Source of the DNA: Micromonospora coxensis
GTDB lineage: Bacteria > Actinomycetota > Actinomycetes > Mycobacteriales > Micromonosporaceae
Direction of reading: 5' to 3'
Assembly (NCBI RefSeq): GCF_900090295.1
Contig: NZ_LT607753.1
Coordinates: forward strand, 620,001 to 684,000
DNA: 64,000 bases
Made by a program: the position numbers and the translations under genes. Shown here one piece after another: positions 26,775 to 35,461 of this stretch. Numbering within the stretch: position 1 is the stretch's first letter; every line of letters starts with the position of its first letter. A model generated the notes under the pieces. It ran no database searches. It had not been told where the DNA came from and was given only the letters and a program-made list of their open reading frames with translations.

Positions 26775-28121
26775 TCAGCCGGCCTGGACCTTGAGCCCCT
26801 TGGCCTTGAGGTCCGCCTCGGTCTTGGCCTGGGCCGCCTCCACCGCGTCCAGGAAGGTGCCCTGGCCCGCGATCGCCTTCTGGAAGCCGTCGTTGAGATG
26901 CTGGTAGGTCGCCGCCGTGGTCGGGACCCAGGACCAGTCCTTGTCGACGGCCTTGTCGGCCTCGGCGAAGATGTCGTTGATCTCCTGGCCGCCGAAGAAG
27001 TCGTACTTGCGGTCGAGGGCCGAGCCCTCCAGCGCGTCCTTGGCGGCGGGCCAGCCGTAGCCGCCCTCGATCAGCAGGTTGATGCTCTCCGGGGCGGTGT
27101 TCAACCACACGGCGAACTCCTTGGCCTCCTTCGGGTACCTGGCGCCCTTGAGTACCGCGGTGGACGATCCGCCCCAGTTCGACGAGGTGAAGGGCTGACC
27201 TTCCCACTGCGGCATGGGCGCCACCCGCCACTTGCCGGCCGTCTTCGGCGCGTTCCCGGACAGGATGGCGTCACCCCACTGGGCGCTCACCCACCCGACG
27301 ACCGCCCCCTCCTGGAGGTCCTTGTACCAGCCGTTGGCGAAGTCCGGCTCCGTCTTGACCAGCTTCTCCCGGACCATGCCGTCCCAGTACTCGGCGACCT
27401 TCCGGGTCTCCGGGTTGTTGATGTTGACGGTCCAGCTCTCGCCGTCGACACCGAACCACTTCCCGCCTGCCTGCCACGCCAGCGCGGTGAACCAGGCGGA
27501 GTTGCCCGGCGGGAAGGTCGAGATGTACGCCTTGGGATCCTTGCTCCGGATTGTCTGCGCCGCCTGCCGGAACTCGGTCCACGTCTTCGGCGGCTGGATT
27601 CCCCACTTGTCGAACAGGTCCTGACGGTAGAAGAAGCCCATCGGTCCGGAGGCCTGCGGGATCGCGTAGACGGCGTCGCCGAAGACGCCCTGCTTCCACT
27701 GCCACTCGACGAACTTGCCGGCGTCGTCCTTCGCGCCGTACTTCGACAGGTCGACCAGGTTGTTCTCCAGCAGGAAGCCGGGGATCTCCTGGTACTCCAC
27801 CTGAGCCAGGTCCGGTGCGCCGCTACCGGCCTTGAGCGCGGCCAGCATCTTGGCGTACCCGCCGGAACTGCCCGACGGGATCTTCTCCAGCTTGACCTGG
27901 ACCTCCGGGTTCTTCGAGTTCCACAGGGCGACCGCCTTGTCCACTCCGGGAACCCAGGACCAGAAGGTCATCTCGATCTTTTCGCCCGGCTTGCGTCCAC
28001 CGGCGGCCGCGCCGTCGTCGGACGAGGTGGAGCCCGACCCACAGCCGGTCAGCGCCATGGTGAGCACCAGACCGACCAGCAAAAATCTCCGGCCCCGCCG
28101 GAGACCGCGCAGTTGCCTCAT
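26775..28121 (-). CDS. Extracellular sugar-binding lipoprotein of the ABC transporter
   Basis: A 448-residue protein with a lipoprotein signal: basic N terminus (RGLRRGRRFLL), h-region and lipobox LTGCGSG. The mature part is a family-1 solute-binding protein (EKIEMTFWSWVPGVDKAV, AYISTFPPGNSAWFTALAWQAGGKW, SSNWGGSSTAV). It captures an oligosaccharide outside the membrane and presents it to the two permeases. It is the first gene of the leftward operon, starting 226 bases from the divergent dehydrogenase operon. The hydrolases downstream point to a galactose-containing ligand. Confidence 0.92.
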   Translation of the reverse strand: MRQLRGLRRGRRFLLVGLVLTMALTGCGSGSTSSDDGAAAGGRKPGEKIEMTFWSWVPGVDKAVALWNSKNPEVQVKLEKIPSGSSGGYAKMLAALKAGSGAPDLAQVEYQEIPGFLLENNLVDLSKYGAKDDAGKFVEWQWKQGVFGDAVYAIPQASGPMGFFYRQDLFDKWGIQPPKTWTEFRQAAQTIRSKDPKAYISTFPPGNSAWFTALAWQAGGKWFGVDGESWTVNINNPETRKVAEYWDGMVREKLVKTEPDFANGWYKDLQEGAVVGWVSAQWGDAILSGNAPKTAGKWRVAPMPQWEGQPFTSSNWGGSSTAVLKGARYPKEAKEFAVWLNTAPESINLLIEGGYGWPAAKDALEGSALDRKYDFFGGQEINDIFAEADKAVDKDWSWVPTTAATYQHLNDGFQKAIAGQGTFLDAVEAAQAKTEADLKAKGLKVQAG

Positions 28122-28347
28122 CTTGTCTCCTCACTCCACGCTCGCCGTCGACTGCCGGGCGGGCGTCCGAGCCGACCGCGGGTAAAGCCGCAGCTCTCCG
28201 GCGGTCGGGCGGTCATGTTTCGGCTTTGTTGCTTGGCAGGGAGCCTGATGGCTGCCACCGCAGGTGTCAAGAACTAGTCATAAAAAATGCATTCATCTAG
28301 AGTGGGGCAGCGTTCGACCTACGACGGCCGGACAGAGGAGAGTGACT
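28122..28347. promoter_or_regulatory. Divergent control region of the uptake and oxidation operons
   Basis: These 226 bases separate two divergent operons and hold an unusually AT-rich island (28279-28297, TCATAAAAAATGCATTCAT) centred on the palindrome AATGCATT at 28286-28293. In this GC-rich setting that island is the best candidate for a promoter/operator bound by the GntR regulator encoded at 29145. It is 50-60 bases upstream of the SDR start and about 165 from the lipoprotein start. Confidence 0.45.
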
Positions 28348-29148
28348 GTGAGTGCGGATACGAACACCGCAGCGGCTCGGACCATCACACCCGGCCGGTT
28401 CGACGGTCGGGTCGCCGTGGTGACCGGCGCCGCATCCGGGATCGGCGCGGCCACGGCCCGCCGACTCGCCGCCGAAGGCGCCTCGGTCGTCCTGACCGAC
28501 GTCGATCCTGCTGTCGAACAGGTCGCCATCGAGATCCGCAAGGCCGACGGCCGCGCCCAGGCGCTCCTCGCCGACGCCGGCGACGAACGGCGATGGTCCG
28601 AGGTCGTCGCGCACGCGGAGCGTCTCGGTGGAGTCGACGTGCTGGTCAGCAACGCCTTCACCGTGGACGTCGCTCCAGCCGGCGAGCTCAGCCTCGCCTC
28701 GTGGAACCGGCAACTCGCGGTCAACCTCGGTGCGGCCTTCCTCGGATTCCGCGCCTGCCTGCCCGGCCTGGGCGCCTCGACGGCAACCGGCGGCGGCGCT
28801 GCCGTCCTGGTGTCCTCGGTGCACGCGAGCGTCGGCGTACCCGGCCATCCGGCCTACGCGGCGGCCAAGGGAGGACTGACCGCCCTCGCCCGTCAGCTCG
28901 CCGTCGACTACGGTCCAGCGATACGCGTGAACAGCGTGCTACCGGGGCCGGTGCTGAGCCGGGCGTGGGACCGGGTCAACGAGGCCGACCGGCGCAAGAG
29001 TGTTGATGCCACAGTGGTCAAACGCTTCGGCGATCCGGCCGAGGTCGCCGCGAGCATCGCCTTCCTCGCCTCGGGCGAGGCCTCCTTCGTCACGGGCGCG
29101 AGTCTCGTGGTGGACGGCGGCTGGAGCGTCGTGAAGGACTCGGCATGA
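28348..29148 (+). CDS. SDR dehydrogenase, probable D-galactose (aldose) 1-dehydrogenase
   Basis: GTG 28348 has GAGGAG 7 bases upstream; 266 residues. It has the Rossmann glycine motif TGAASGIGAATA, VLTDVD after beta-2 (an Asp favouring NAD+), LVSNAFT in place of NNAG, a catalytic Ser in VLVSSVHAS, YAAAK for Tyr/Lys, and the C-terminal GASLVVDGGWS. By context it is the first step of galactose oxidation, giving galactonolactone for the SMP-30 enzyme in the same operon. SDR sequences alone do not define substrate; fucose or arabinose dehydrogenase are alternatives. It overlaps the regulator gene by 4 nt. Confidence 0.85.
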   Translation: MSADTNTAAARTITPGRFDGRVAVVTGAASGIGAATARRLAAEGASVVLTDVDPAVEQVAIEIRKADGRAQALLADAGDERRWSEVVAHAERLGGVDVLVSNAFTVDVAPAGELSLASWNRQLAVNLGAAFLGFRACLPGLGASTATGGGAAVLVSSVHASVGVPGHPAYAAAKGGLTALARQLAVDYGPAIRVNSVLPGPVLSRAWDRVNEADRRKSVDATVVKRFGDPAEVAASIAFLASGEASFVTGASLVVDGGWSVVKDSA

Positions 29149-29894
29149 TCGGGGAAAACATGATCAGGAAAAGGACCGCCGGCGGCTACCAGGGACGCGG
29201 CCTGCACGGTGAGGTGGTCGAACTGCTGGGCCGACGCATCCTGTCGGGCGAGCTCAACGACGGCGAGACCCTCGACGTACCCGGACTGGAGCAGGAACTC
29301 GACATCAGCAGGAGCGTGCTCCGCGAGGCGCTGCGAGTGCTCAAGGCCAAGGGACTGGTCGACGCCCGGCCGAAGCGCGGCACCTTCGTGCAGCCCCGCA
29401 CCGAGTGGCGGCTGCTCGACCCCGACGTCGTCCGCTGGCAGTTCGAGGGTCGCGACGACAGCCAGTTCCTCGACGACCTCGCCGAAATGCGCGGCATCAT
29501 CGAGCCGGCCGGCGCCCGGCTGGCCGCACTGCGCCGTACCGACGAGGACATCGCCGCGTTGGAGCAGGCCATCGACCTGATGTCCGCTGCCGCACACGGC
29601 GACGGCGACGCCGTCGACGCCGACATCGCGTTCCACCGTGCCCTGCTCGCCGCCACCCACAACGAGTTGCTGGTACGCATGGAGGTCGTGCTGGAGACCG
29701 GGCTCGCCGCCCGGGACCGGCTGGTCCACGGCGCCATGCACGACGACGACCCCACGCCAGCCCACGCGGCCGTGCTCGACGCCGTCAAAGCCGGCGACCC
29801 GGAGGCGGCCGCCGCCGCCGCAGGCGAACTGCTGGCGAAGTCGCGGCGCGACATCGAGCGGGCCCGCGGTGCGAACCCGGGGACAGCGCCGTGA
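29145..29894 (+). CDS. FadR/FCD-type GntR regulator of the galactonate operon
   Basis: A 249-residue protein starting at ATG 29145 inside the SDR stop. The winged helix-turn-helix (residues ~20-80) has GRRILSGELNDGETLDV, LEQELDISRSVLREALRVL and GLVDARPKRGTFV pieces. The C-terminal FCD all-helical ligand domain has the metal/ligand residues in EMRGIIEPAGARLAA, DADIAFHRALLAATHN and HAAVLDAVKAGD. This matches DgoR-like regulators, which respond to galactonate or a similar sugar acid. It likely represses its own operon and perhaps the divergent uptake operon. Confidence 0.9.
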   Translation: MIGENMIRKRTAGGYQGRGLHGEVVELLGRRILSGELNDGETLDVPGLEQELDISRSVLREALRVLKAKGLVDARPKRGTFVQPRTEWRLLDPDVVRWQFEGRDDSQFLDDLAEMRGIIEPAGARLAALRRTDEDIAALEQAIDLMSAAAHGDGDAVDADIAFHRALLAATHNELLVRMEVVLETGLAARDRLVHGAMHDDDPTPAHAAVLDAVKAGDPEAAAAAAGELLAKSRRDIERARGANPGTAP

Positions 29895-31036
29895 AGATCA
29901 CCTCGGTGGAGACGTTCCTCGTCCCCCCGCGATGGCTGTTCTGCCGGATCGAGACCGACGAGGGCGTCGTCGGCTGGGGGGAGCCGGTGGTCGAGGGACG
30001 CGCCGCCACCGTACGTACCGCCGTCGACGAACTCGCCGAACTGCTCGTCGGCGCGGATCCGCTGCGCATCGAGGACCACTGGCAGGTGCTCAGCAAGGGC
30101 GGGTTCTACCGGGGCGGTCCCGTGCTCTCCAGCGCCGTGGCCGGACTCGACCAAGCACTGTGGGACATCGCCGGGAAGGTCCGCGACGCGCCTGTACACG
30201 AACTGCTCGGCGGTCCGGTGCGGGACCGGACGCGCGTGTACTCGTGGGTCGGCGGCGACGAGCCCGCCGAACTGGAGGACGCCGTCCAGGCACAGGTGGA
30301 GGCCGGCTTCACAGCGATCAAGATGAACGCATCCGGACGGCTCGGCCCGATCGCCTCCCCCGCCGAGATCGACGCGGTGGTCAACCGGGTCGCCGCCGCC
30401 CGGGCGGTGCTCGGCGCCGAGCGGGACGTGGCGGTCGACTTCCACGGCCGGGTGAGCATGGCCAACGCCCGCCGCATCCTGCCCCTGCTGGAGCAGTTCT
30501 GCCCGCTCTTCGTCGAGGAACCGCTGCTGCCGACCGAACTGCACCAGTTGCCGCAGGTCGTATCCGCCTCGTCGGTGCCGATCGCCACCGGGGAGCGAAT
30601 GTACTCACGGTGGGACTTCCGACCGGTCTTCGACACCGGGGTGGCCGTGGTGCAGCCCGACCTCAGCCACGCCGGCGGCATCTCGGAGGTACGCCGGATC
30701 GCGGCCATGGCGGAGGTGCACGGAGTCAGCATGGCCCCGCACTGCCCGTTGGGACCGATCGCACTGGCCGCCAGCCTGCAGATCGCGTTCTCCACGCCCA
30801 ACTTCCTGATTCAGGAGCAGAGCCTGGGCATCCACTACAACGCCGGCAACGACCTGCTCGACTACCTGGTGGACCCGTCGGTCTTCCGCTTCGTCGACGG
30901 GTACGTGCACCGGACCGAGCGGCCCGGCCTGGGCATCGAAATCGACGAGGCGGCGGTACGCCGGGCCGACGCGCGGGGACACGCCTGGCGCTCCCCCGTG
31001 TGGCGCCACGACGACGGCAGTTTCGCCGAATGGTAA
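29891..31036 (+). CDS. dgoD: D-galactonate dehydratase
   Basis: A 381-residue mandelate racemase/enolase superfamily protein from GTG 29891, overlapping the regulator by 4 nt. Metal ligands are visible as VAVDFHGR (Asp, with the adjacent catalytic His), FVEEPLLP (Glu) and ATGERMY (Glu). The other catalytic His is in MAPHCPLGPIALAAS. The start VKITSVETFLVPPRWLF and the two-His layout fit DgoD, which converts galactonate to 2-keto-3-deoxygalactonate. The neighbouring aldolase, kinase and lactonase support this assignment over other acid-sugar dehydratases. Confidence 0.92.
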   Translation: MKITSVETFLVPPRWLFCRIETDEGVVGWGEPVVEGRAATVRTAVDELAELLVGADPLRIEDHWQVLSKGGFYRGGPVLSSAVAGLDQALWDIAGKVRDAPVHELLGGPVRDRTRVYSWVGGDEPAELEDAVQAQVEAGFTAIKMNASGRLGPIASPAEIDAVVNRVAAARAVLGAERDVAVDFHGRVSMANARRILPLLEQFCPLFVEEPLLPTELHQLPQVVSASSVPIATGERMYSRWDFRPVFDTGVAVVQPDLSHAGGISEVRRIAAMAEVHGVSMAPHCPLGPIALAASLQIAFSTPNFLIQEQSLGIHYNAGNDLLDYLVDPSVFRFVDGYVHRTERPGLGIEIDEAAVRRADARGHAWRSPVWRHDDGSFAEW

Positions 31037-31047
31037 GGAGACGACCG

Positions 31048-31695
31048 GTGGACCTGATGCAACGACTGCGACGCCGACGACTACTCGCCATCGTGCGGGG
31101 CACCGACCCGCAGGCCGCCCTGGCCAGCGTGCACGTCCTCGCCGAGGAGGGCGTCGACCTGGTGGAGGTCTCCCTGACCGGCGTTGACGCGCTATCGGTG
31201 ATCCGGCGCGCCGCCGCCAGCCTGAACGACGTGCGCGGGCTGGGCGCCGGCACGGTGCTGACCGCCCGCGACGCCGCCGCGGCCGTCGAGGCCGGGGCGA
31301 CGTACCTGGTCACCCCCGGGGTGACGTCAGGCGTACAGGAAGGAGTGCGGCTGGGGGTGCCGGTGCTTGTCGGAGCGCTGACGCCCACGGAGGTGGCCGC
31401 CGCCATGGACCTCGGGGCAACCGCGGTGAAGCTCTTTCCCGCCGACCGGATGGGCGGCCCGGAGTACCTACGCGCGCTCCGCGGCCCCTTCCCCGACGTG
31501 CCATTCGTGCCCGTCGGTGGGGTGGGAACCGACGCGGCACCGGGCTGGCTGGACGCCGGCGCGGTCGCCGTCGGCGTCGGCGGCCCGCTGCTGGGAGACG
31601 CCGCCAACGGCGGTGACCTCACGGCACTGCGCGAGCGGGCCCGCGCCCTGCGCGCCGCGGTGACTCCGTCCCGCAGCACCGGCGGCGCCCCGTGA
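31048..31695 (+). CDS. dgoA: 2-dehydro-3-deoxy-6-phosphogalactonate (KDPGal) aldolase
   Basis: A 215-residue KDPG/KDPGal aldolase. GTG 31048 has AAGGAG 7 bases upstream; ATG 31057 is possible. Motifs are LLAIVRGTDPQ, LVEVSLTG (the conserved Glu), GAGTVLTARDAAAAVEAGA, YLVTPGV and the Schiff-base lysine in GATAVKLFPAD. It splits phosphorylated ketodeoxygalactonate to pyruvate and glyceraldehyde-3-phosphate. Stand-alone enzymes of this family may accept both the gluco and galacto substrates; the dgoD neighbour argues for galacto. Confidence 0.9.
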   Translation: MDLMQRLRRRRLLAIVRGTDPQAALASVHVLAEEGVDLVEVSLTGVDALSVIRRAAASLNDVRGLGAGTVLTARDAAAAVEAGATYLVTPGVTSGVQEGVRLGVPVLVGALTPTEVAAAMDLGATAVKLFPADRMGGPEYLRALRGPFPDVPFVPVGGVGTDAAPGWLDAGAVAVGVGGPLLGDAANGGDLTALRERARALRAAVTPSRSTGGAP

Positions 31696-32636
31696 TCGCT
31701 GACGTGCTGACCATCGGTGAGGCGATGGCGGCGCTGTACAGCGACCACCCGCTGCGCCTCGGGGGCGAACTGCGGTTGTCGGTGGCGGGAGCGGAAACGA
31801 ACGTGGCCATCGGGTTGGCCCGGCTCGGACACCGGGTGCGGTGGAGCGGGCGTGTCGGCGACGACGAGTTGGGTGCCCTGGTGCAGCGCACACTCCGTGC
31901 CGAGCAGGTCGACATCACCGACGCGGTAGTTGCCCCGGGCGAACCCACCGGGATGCTGCTCTTCGACCGCGCGCCGGGCGGTGCCACCCGGGTCCACTAC
32001 CGACGGGCCGGCTCGGCCGCCTCCCGGCTCACCCCCGAGGACATCTCCCCCGCGATGGCTCACGGTGCCCGGGTCCTGCACGTCACCGGCATCACCCCGG
32101 CCCTGGGCGCGAGCCCGGCGGCGGCGATCCGGTACGCGATCGCGCAGGCCAGGGCCACCGGCACGAGCGTCTGCCTCGACGTCAACTACCGGTCCACGCT
32201 GTGGCCCGCCGAGCAGGCCACACCGGTGCTGCGCGAACTGTCGACCGGCGTGGACGTGCTCGTCGCATCCGAGGAGGAACTGCCACTCGCCGCCGAGGGC
32301 GACGGCGAGGCATCCCAGGTGACGGCGCTGCTCGCCGCCGGCGTACGCGAAGTGGTGGTCAAGCGCGGCGGGCGCGGAGCCTCGGCGTACACCCGGCAGG
32401 GACGGCACGACATCTCAGCCCGAGCCGTCGACGTGGTCAACACCGTGGGAGCGGGCGACGCCTTCACCGCCGGCTACCTCTCCGCATTGCTGGACGGGGC
32501 ACCGGTGGCGCAGCGATTGGACCGAGGGGCGGCTCTCGGGGCGGCGGCGGTGGCGTCGACCGGTGACTGGGAAGGGCTACCCTCCCGGGCCGAACTGCAC
32601 GGGGTGGGCCGACCGACGCAGGAGGCACTGCGATGA
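31692..32636 (+). CDS. PfkB family 2-keto-3-deoxy-sugar-acid kinase
   Basis: A 314-residue ribokinase-fold protein, start GTG 31692 overlapping the aldolase stop. It has TIGEAMAALYSD, AGAETNVAIGLARLG and the C-terminal signature VNTVGAGDAFTAGYLSALL, where the Asp is the catalytic base. It resembles KDG kinases (KdgK). In this operon it should phosphorylate 2-keto-3-deoxygalactonate at C6, replacing the unrelated DgoK of enterobacteria. It overlaps the lactonase gene by 4 nt. Confidence 0.9.
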   Translation: MIADVLTIGEAMAALYSDHPLRLGGELRLSVAGAETNVAIGLARLGHRVRWSGRVGDDELGALVQRTLRAEQVDITDAVVAPGEPTGMLLFDRAPGGATRVHYRRAGSAASRLTPEDISPAMAHGARVLHVTGITPALGASPAAAIRYAIAQARATGTSVCLDVNYRSTLWPAEQATPVLRELSTGVDVLVASEEELPLAAEGDGEASQVTALLAAGVREVVVKRGGRGASAYTRQGRHDISARAVDVVNTVGAGDAFTAGYLSALLDGAPVAQRLDRGAALGAAAVASTGDWEGLPSRAELHGVGRPTQEALR

Positions 32637-33520
32637 AGACGAGCGACGCGCTGTTGTGGAGCCCGGCGGGCTTGGAGCTGGGTGAGGGGCCGCGTTGGGT
32701 GGACGGTCGTCTGGTGCTGGTCGACATCCTCTCCGGCACCCTGCTGGAGGCCGACGGTCCGCACCCTGGCGACCTGCGTCCGACCAACAGGCTGGAGATA
32801 CCGCTGGGCGCCGTCGCCCCGGTCGCCGGGCAGCCCGGCAGGTGGATCGCCGCCGCCGGGACCGGCGTGGCGCTGCTCGATCCAGGTGGAGTCCTCACCT
32901 GGCTGGGCCGTCCGGTCGGGGACGGGCCGATCCCCCGCCGCATGAACGACGGGGTGTGCGACCCGGCGGGACGGTTCTGGGCGGGCTGCATGGCCTGGGA
33001 CGGTCATCCCGGCGCCGGCGCTCTCTACCGGACCGGGACGCAGGGACAGCTCGAACAGGTCCTCGACGGGCTGAGCATCCCCAACGGTCCGGCCTTCAGC
33101 ACCGACGGCACGATCATGTACCTGGCTGACAGCGCACAGGGACTGGTGCTGCGGTTCCCGGTCGACCCGACCAGCGGCGACCTCGGCGACCCGGTGACGT
33201 TCGTCGTGACCCACGACGGGAGCCCGGACGGCATGACGGTCGACGTGGCCGGCAACCTGTGGGTGGCCGTGTGGGGGGCGGGCGAGGTCCGCCGTTACAG
33301 CCCGCAGGGGCGGCACGACCGCACCGTCCGGGTCCCGGCCCCGCAACCGACGGCGCCATGCCTGGGTGGCCCGGACGGCACCCGACTCTACGTCACCACC
33401 GCCCGCTATGGGCTGCCGCCGAAAACCTACGGCCACTCCGGCGGCATCTTCGTCGCGGAGGTCGACATGCCGGGCATTCCGGCGGCCGCCTACGGCGGCG
33501 TTCTGCCGGACGCGGGCTGA
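32633..33520 (+). CDS. SMP-30/gluconolaconase-type sugar lactonase
   Basis: A 295-residue six-bladed beta-propeller of the SMP-30 family. Putative metal ligands are Glu in ELGEGPRWVDG near residue 18, Asn in MNDGVCDPAGRFWAG, Asn in GLSIPNGPAF, and Asp in SPDGMTVDVAGNLWVA. It hydrolyses an aldonolactone to the aldonate. Here the substrate is most likely galactono-lactone made by the SDR of the same operon, which supplies galactonate to DgoD. It is the last gene of the operon and is followed by a strong hairpin. Confidence 0.9.
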   Translation: MKTSDALLWSPAGLELGEGPRWVDGRLVLVDILSGTLLEADGPHPGDLRPTNRLEIPLGAVAPVAGQPGRWIAAAGTGVALLDPGGVLTWLGRPVGDGPIPRRMNDGVCDPAGRFWAGCMAWDGHPGAGALYRTGTQGQLEQVLDGLSIPNGPAFSTDGTIMYLADSAQGLVLRFPVDPTSGDLGDPVTFVVTHDGSPDGMTVDVAGNLWVAVWGAGEVRRYSPQGRHDRTVRVPAPQPTAPCLGGPDGTRLYVTTARYGLPPKTYGHSGGIFVAEVDMPGIPAAAYGGVLPDAG

Positions 33521-33605
33521 CTCAGGCGGCGACGCCCAACACGATCCTCGCGCTGACGGCACTGTTCGCCCCCAGCGCTGCCGCCGCCCGGTGGAACTGG
33601 AACCG

Positions 33606-33643
33606 CGGTGTGGGGCAGGCTCACCAGAACCTGCCCCACACCG
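33606..33643. terminator. Terminator between the galactonate operon and pectate lyase gene
   Basis: A 14-bp perfect stem (33606-33619 with 33630-33643) and a 10-nt loop, in the gap between two convergent genes. It probably works in both directions. Confidence 0.75.
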
Positions 33644-33662
33644 GCGCCACTCGGGCTGGACA

Positions 33663-34505
33663 TCAGCGCCAGCTGATGTCCGATTCCTTGTAGAGGCAGT
33701 GCTTCGAGTCCGGGCCGGAGCCCAGTTCCTTCGGCTCCTTGCCCTTCTTGACGCCCTCGAATCGGGTGCAGATCTTCGTCTTCTTCTTCTTGTCGTCCAG
33801 CACCGTGATGTTGGAGAACCGGGCGGTGTCGCCCCAGTTGGAGTTGATCCCGACGATGCTCTTCACCTTCTTCGCGGTCACGTTCTGGAGCACCACGTGC
33901 CGCTGGAAGGACTGGGAGCAGTTGCCGCAGGCCCGGTAGAGCTTGCCGGCGTTCTCCACCTGGAAGTTCTTGATGGTCACCGTGCCGGAGCCGTTGTGCT
34001 GGAACACCTTGTCGCTGGCCGAGCGGGCCCCGCCGCCGTCCACCGTGTACGCGCTGCCACCGCGGAAGGTCGCCGCGTCCTCTCCGACGTCCTCCCACCA
34101 GACGTTGATCAGGGTGCAGTTGCCCTCGCAGTGCACGCCGTCACCGGCCGGGGCGCCGATGATCACGTTCTTCAGGGTGGCACCGGCGGCCAACTCGAAC
34201 ATCGCGTCCTGGCTCTCGCCCTGGCCGCCGTCACCGATGCCGTAGTAACGCTTCAGGCCACCGTCGAGGGTGCCGGAGACCTTGATGGTGGAGTTGACTT
34301 TCTGGCTGCCCTTGGGCGACGGCCAGGACGCCAGCTGCGCGCTCGGCGCGGCCTGGGCGGCGGCGGGCGCGGGCTGCGCCACCGTGTCGGTCGCCGACGG
34401 TGCCGCGGTCGCCGCGGGGCCGAGGCCCCCGACGAGGGTCGCGGCGAGGGCGAGAGCGCCGACGGCTGCCCATCCTCGCCGTAGACGGTTCTGTGTGGAG
34501 CGCAC
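33663..34505 (-). CDS. Secreted pectate lyase, PL3 family
   Basis: A 280-residue protein with a Sec signal peptide ([26 protein letters not shown], given here only by its ends) and an Ala/Pro-rich linker. A compact parallel beta-helix follows: KGSQKVNSTIKVSG, FELAAGATLKNVIIG, GVHCEGNCTLINVWWEDVGEDA, KYFQ-like strands and GKLYRACGNCSQ. The pattern of Cys pairs and acidic residues is that of PL3 pectate lyases, which cleave de-esterified homogalacturonan using calcium. A pectin-directed enzyme beside a galactoside uptake locus suggests attack on pectic polysaccharide. Confidence 0.9.
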   Translation of the reverse strand: MRSTQNRLRRGWAAVGALALAATLVGGLGPAATAAPSATDTVAQPAPAAAQAAPSAQLASWPSPKGSQKVNSTIKVSGTLDGGLKRYYGIGDGGQGESQDAMFELAAGATLKNVIIGAPAGDGVHCEGNCTLINVWWEDVGEDAATFRGGSAYTVDGGGARSASDKVFQHNGSGTVTIKNFQVENAGKLYRACGNCSQSFQRHVVLQNVTAKKVKSIVGINSNWGDTARFSNITVLDDKKKKTKICTRFEGVKKGKEPKELGSGPDSKHCLYKESDISWR

Positions 34506-34810
34506 GGATTCCTCCTCGTGCCGGGGTGGACCGGAACGACGCGCGGGGCCGGTTGCGGCGGCCAGGACGGAGCACGCCGTTCCGTCGGGAGATATGTGAC
34601 GTTCCTCCCGAGGAAAGGGCTTTCCTGGGCTTCGACGCTAGGCCTGGCGTCCACGATTGTCAATGGAGAGCAGCATCCGGCAGGAGTGGGTCCGACATCT
34701 CTGGGCACCCGGTCCACCAGAAGCCGCTGGCCAGGTCGAATCGAATCGAATCGACAAGATCGGAAATGGGCTGGCGGCGTTGACGCGGCGCCGGCACGGC
34801 GTAACCCTAT
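34506..34810. other. Upstream region of the pectate lyase, with one palindrome
   Basis: About 300 bases. Apart from the perfect palindrome at 34611-34626 and a short GAATC tandem repeat (~34737-34754, four copies of TCGAA/AATCG-type units), I see no gene or RNA here. Confidence 0.4.
34611..34626. promoter_or_regulatory. Perfect palindrome AGGAAAGGGCTTTCCT, candidate operator for pectate lyase
   Basis: A 16-bp perfect inverted repeat (7-2-7) lies about 105 bases upstream of the pectate lyase start. Similar GGAAA/TTTCC palindromes occur ahead of secreted carbohydrate-enzyme genes in actinomycetes, as far as I recall. A role in polysaccharide-responsive control is inference. Confidence 0.4.
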
Positions 34811-35215
34811 ATGGGCTCCTCATTGCGGTCCCAGATCTACCACGGCACCGCATACTGCAGCCTGCGCACCACCGGCACCGGAAAGAAGAGCCGGGGCAGC
34901 ACCATCGCGCTCTGGATCCGACGCTACGACAGCGCCCAACAGGCCATCGACTTCCACCAAGCCCACCAACCCGCGTCCCTGACTCCCACCGGTCCGGGAG
35001 GGGTGACGCTCGACGTCGACGCGCTCGACTGGGCCTATCAGCCGCCAGCGAACGGCCAGGACGGCATACACACCCTGCGCGTCGTCGCCAGCAACCTCTA
35101 CCTCTACCTCGACATCACCGGCTACTCAGACAACCCGACCCCCCTCATCGACACAGAACTGGCAGCCACCATCGCCGAGTTCCTCCAAGCCACCCTCATC
35201 ACCCTGCGGAACTAA
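34811..35215 (+). CDS. Hypothetical protein, 134 residues
   Basis: A soluble protein with no signal peptide and no family I recognise. The first half is polar (GTGKKSRGSTIALWIRRYDSA) and the second ends in a more regular alpha/beta pattern (TLRVVASNLYLYLDITGYSD, LAATIAEFLQATLITL). Amino-acid use is balanced, unlike that of shadow frames, which supports a real gene. The ATG has no clear ribosome binding site, so the start is uncertain or the mRNA is leaderless. It lies between the pectate lyase promoter and an orphan gene, with no operon partner. Confidence 0.5.
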   Translation: MGSSLRSQIYHGTAYCSLRTTGTGKKSRGSTIALWIRRYDSAQQAIDFHQAHQPASLTPTGPGGVTLDVDALDWAYQPPANGQDGIHTLRVVASNLYLYLDITGYSDNPTPLIDTELAATIAEFLQATLITLRN

Positions 35216-35461
35216 TGCCACCCGGGGTCTCAGCTCGCGAGACTCGCACCGCCGCCAGCGCTTGCTCGACCGTGGGGTGACTCGTGGATTCGTGGCGAGC
35301 AATCGAGCATCATCGAAGGCGGCTCAGGGGACCAACATAGGGCGACGGCACCTCCGGCAATCAACCCGGGCCGAGTGGTGGGTGCAGTTGCGTGCCCGTT
35401 TGCTGCCGGGGGCTGTTCATCGCCATTTAGCGCACCGGCTACTCCCAGCTTGCTCCGGTGA

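Noticed and set aside
25995..28277. A 760-codon open frame on the plus strand
   Set aside because: It is antisense to the permease and binding-lipoprotein genes and has no protein-like composition.
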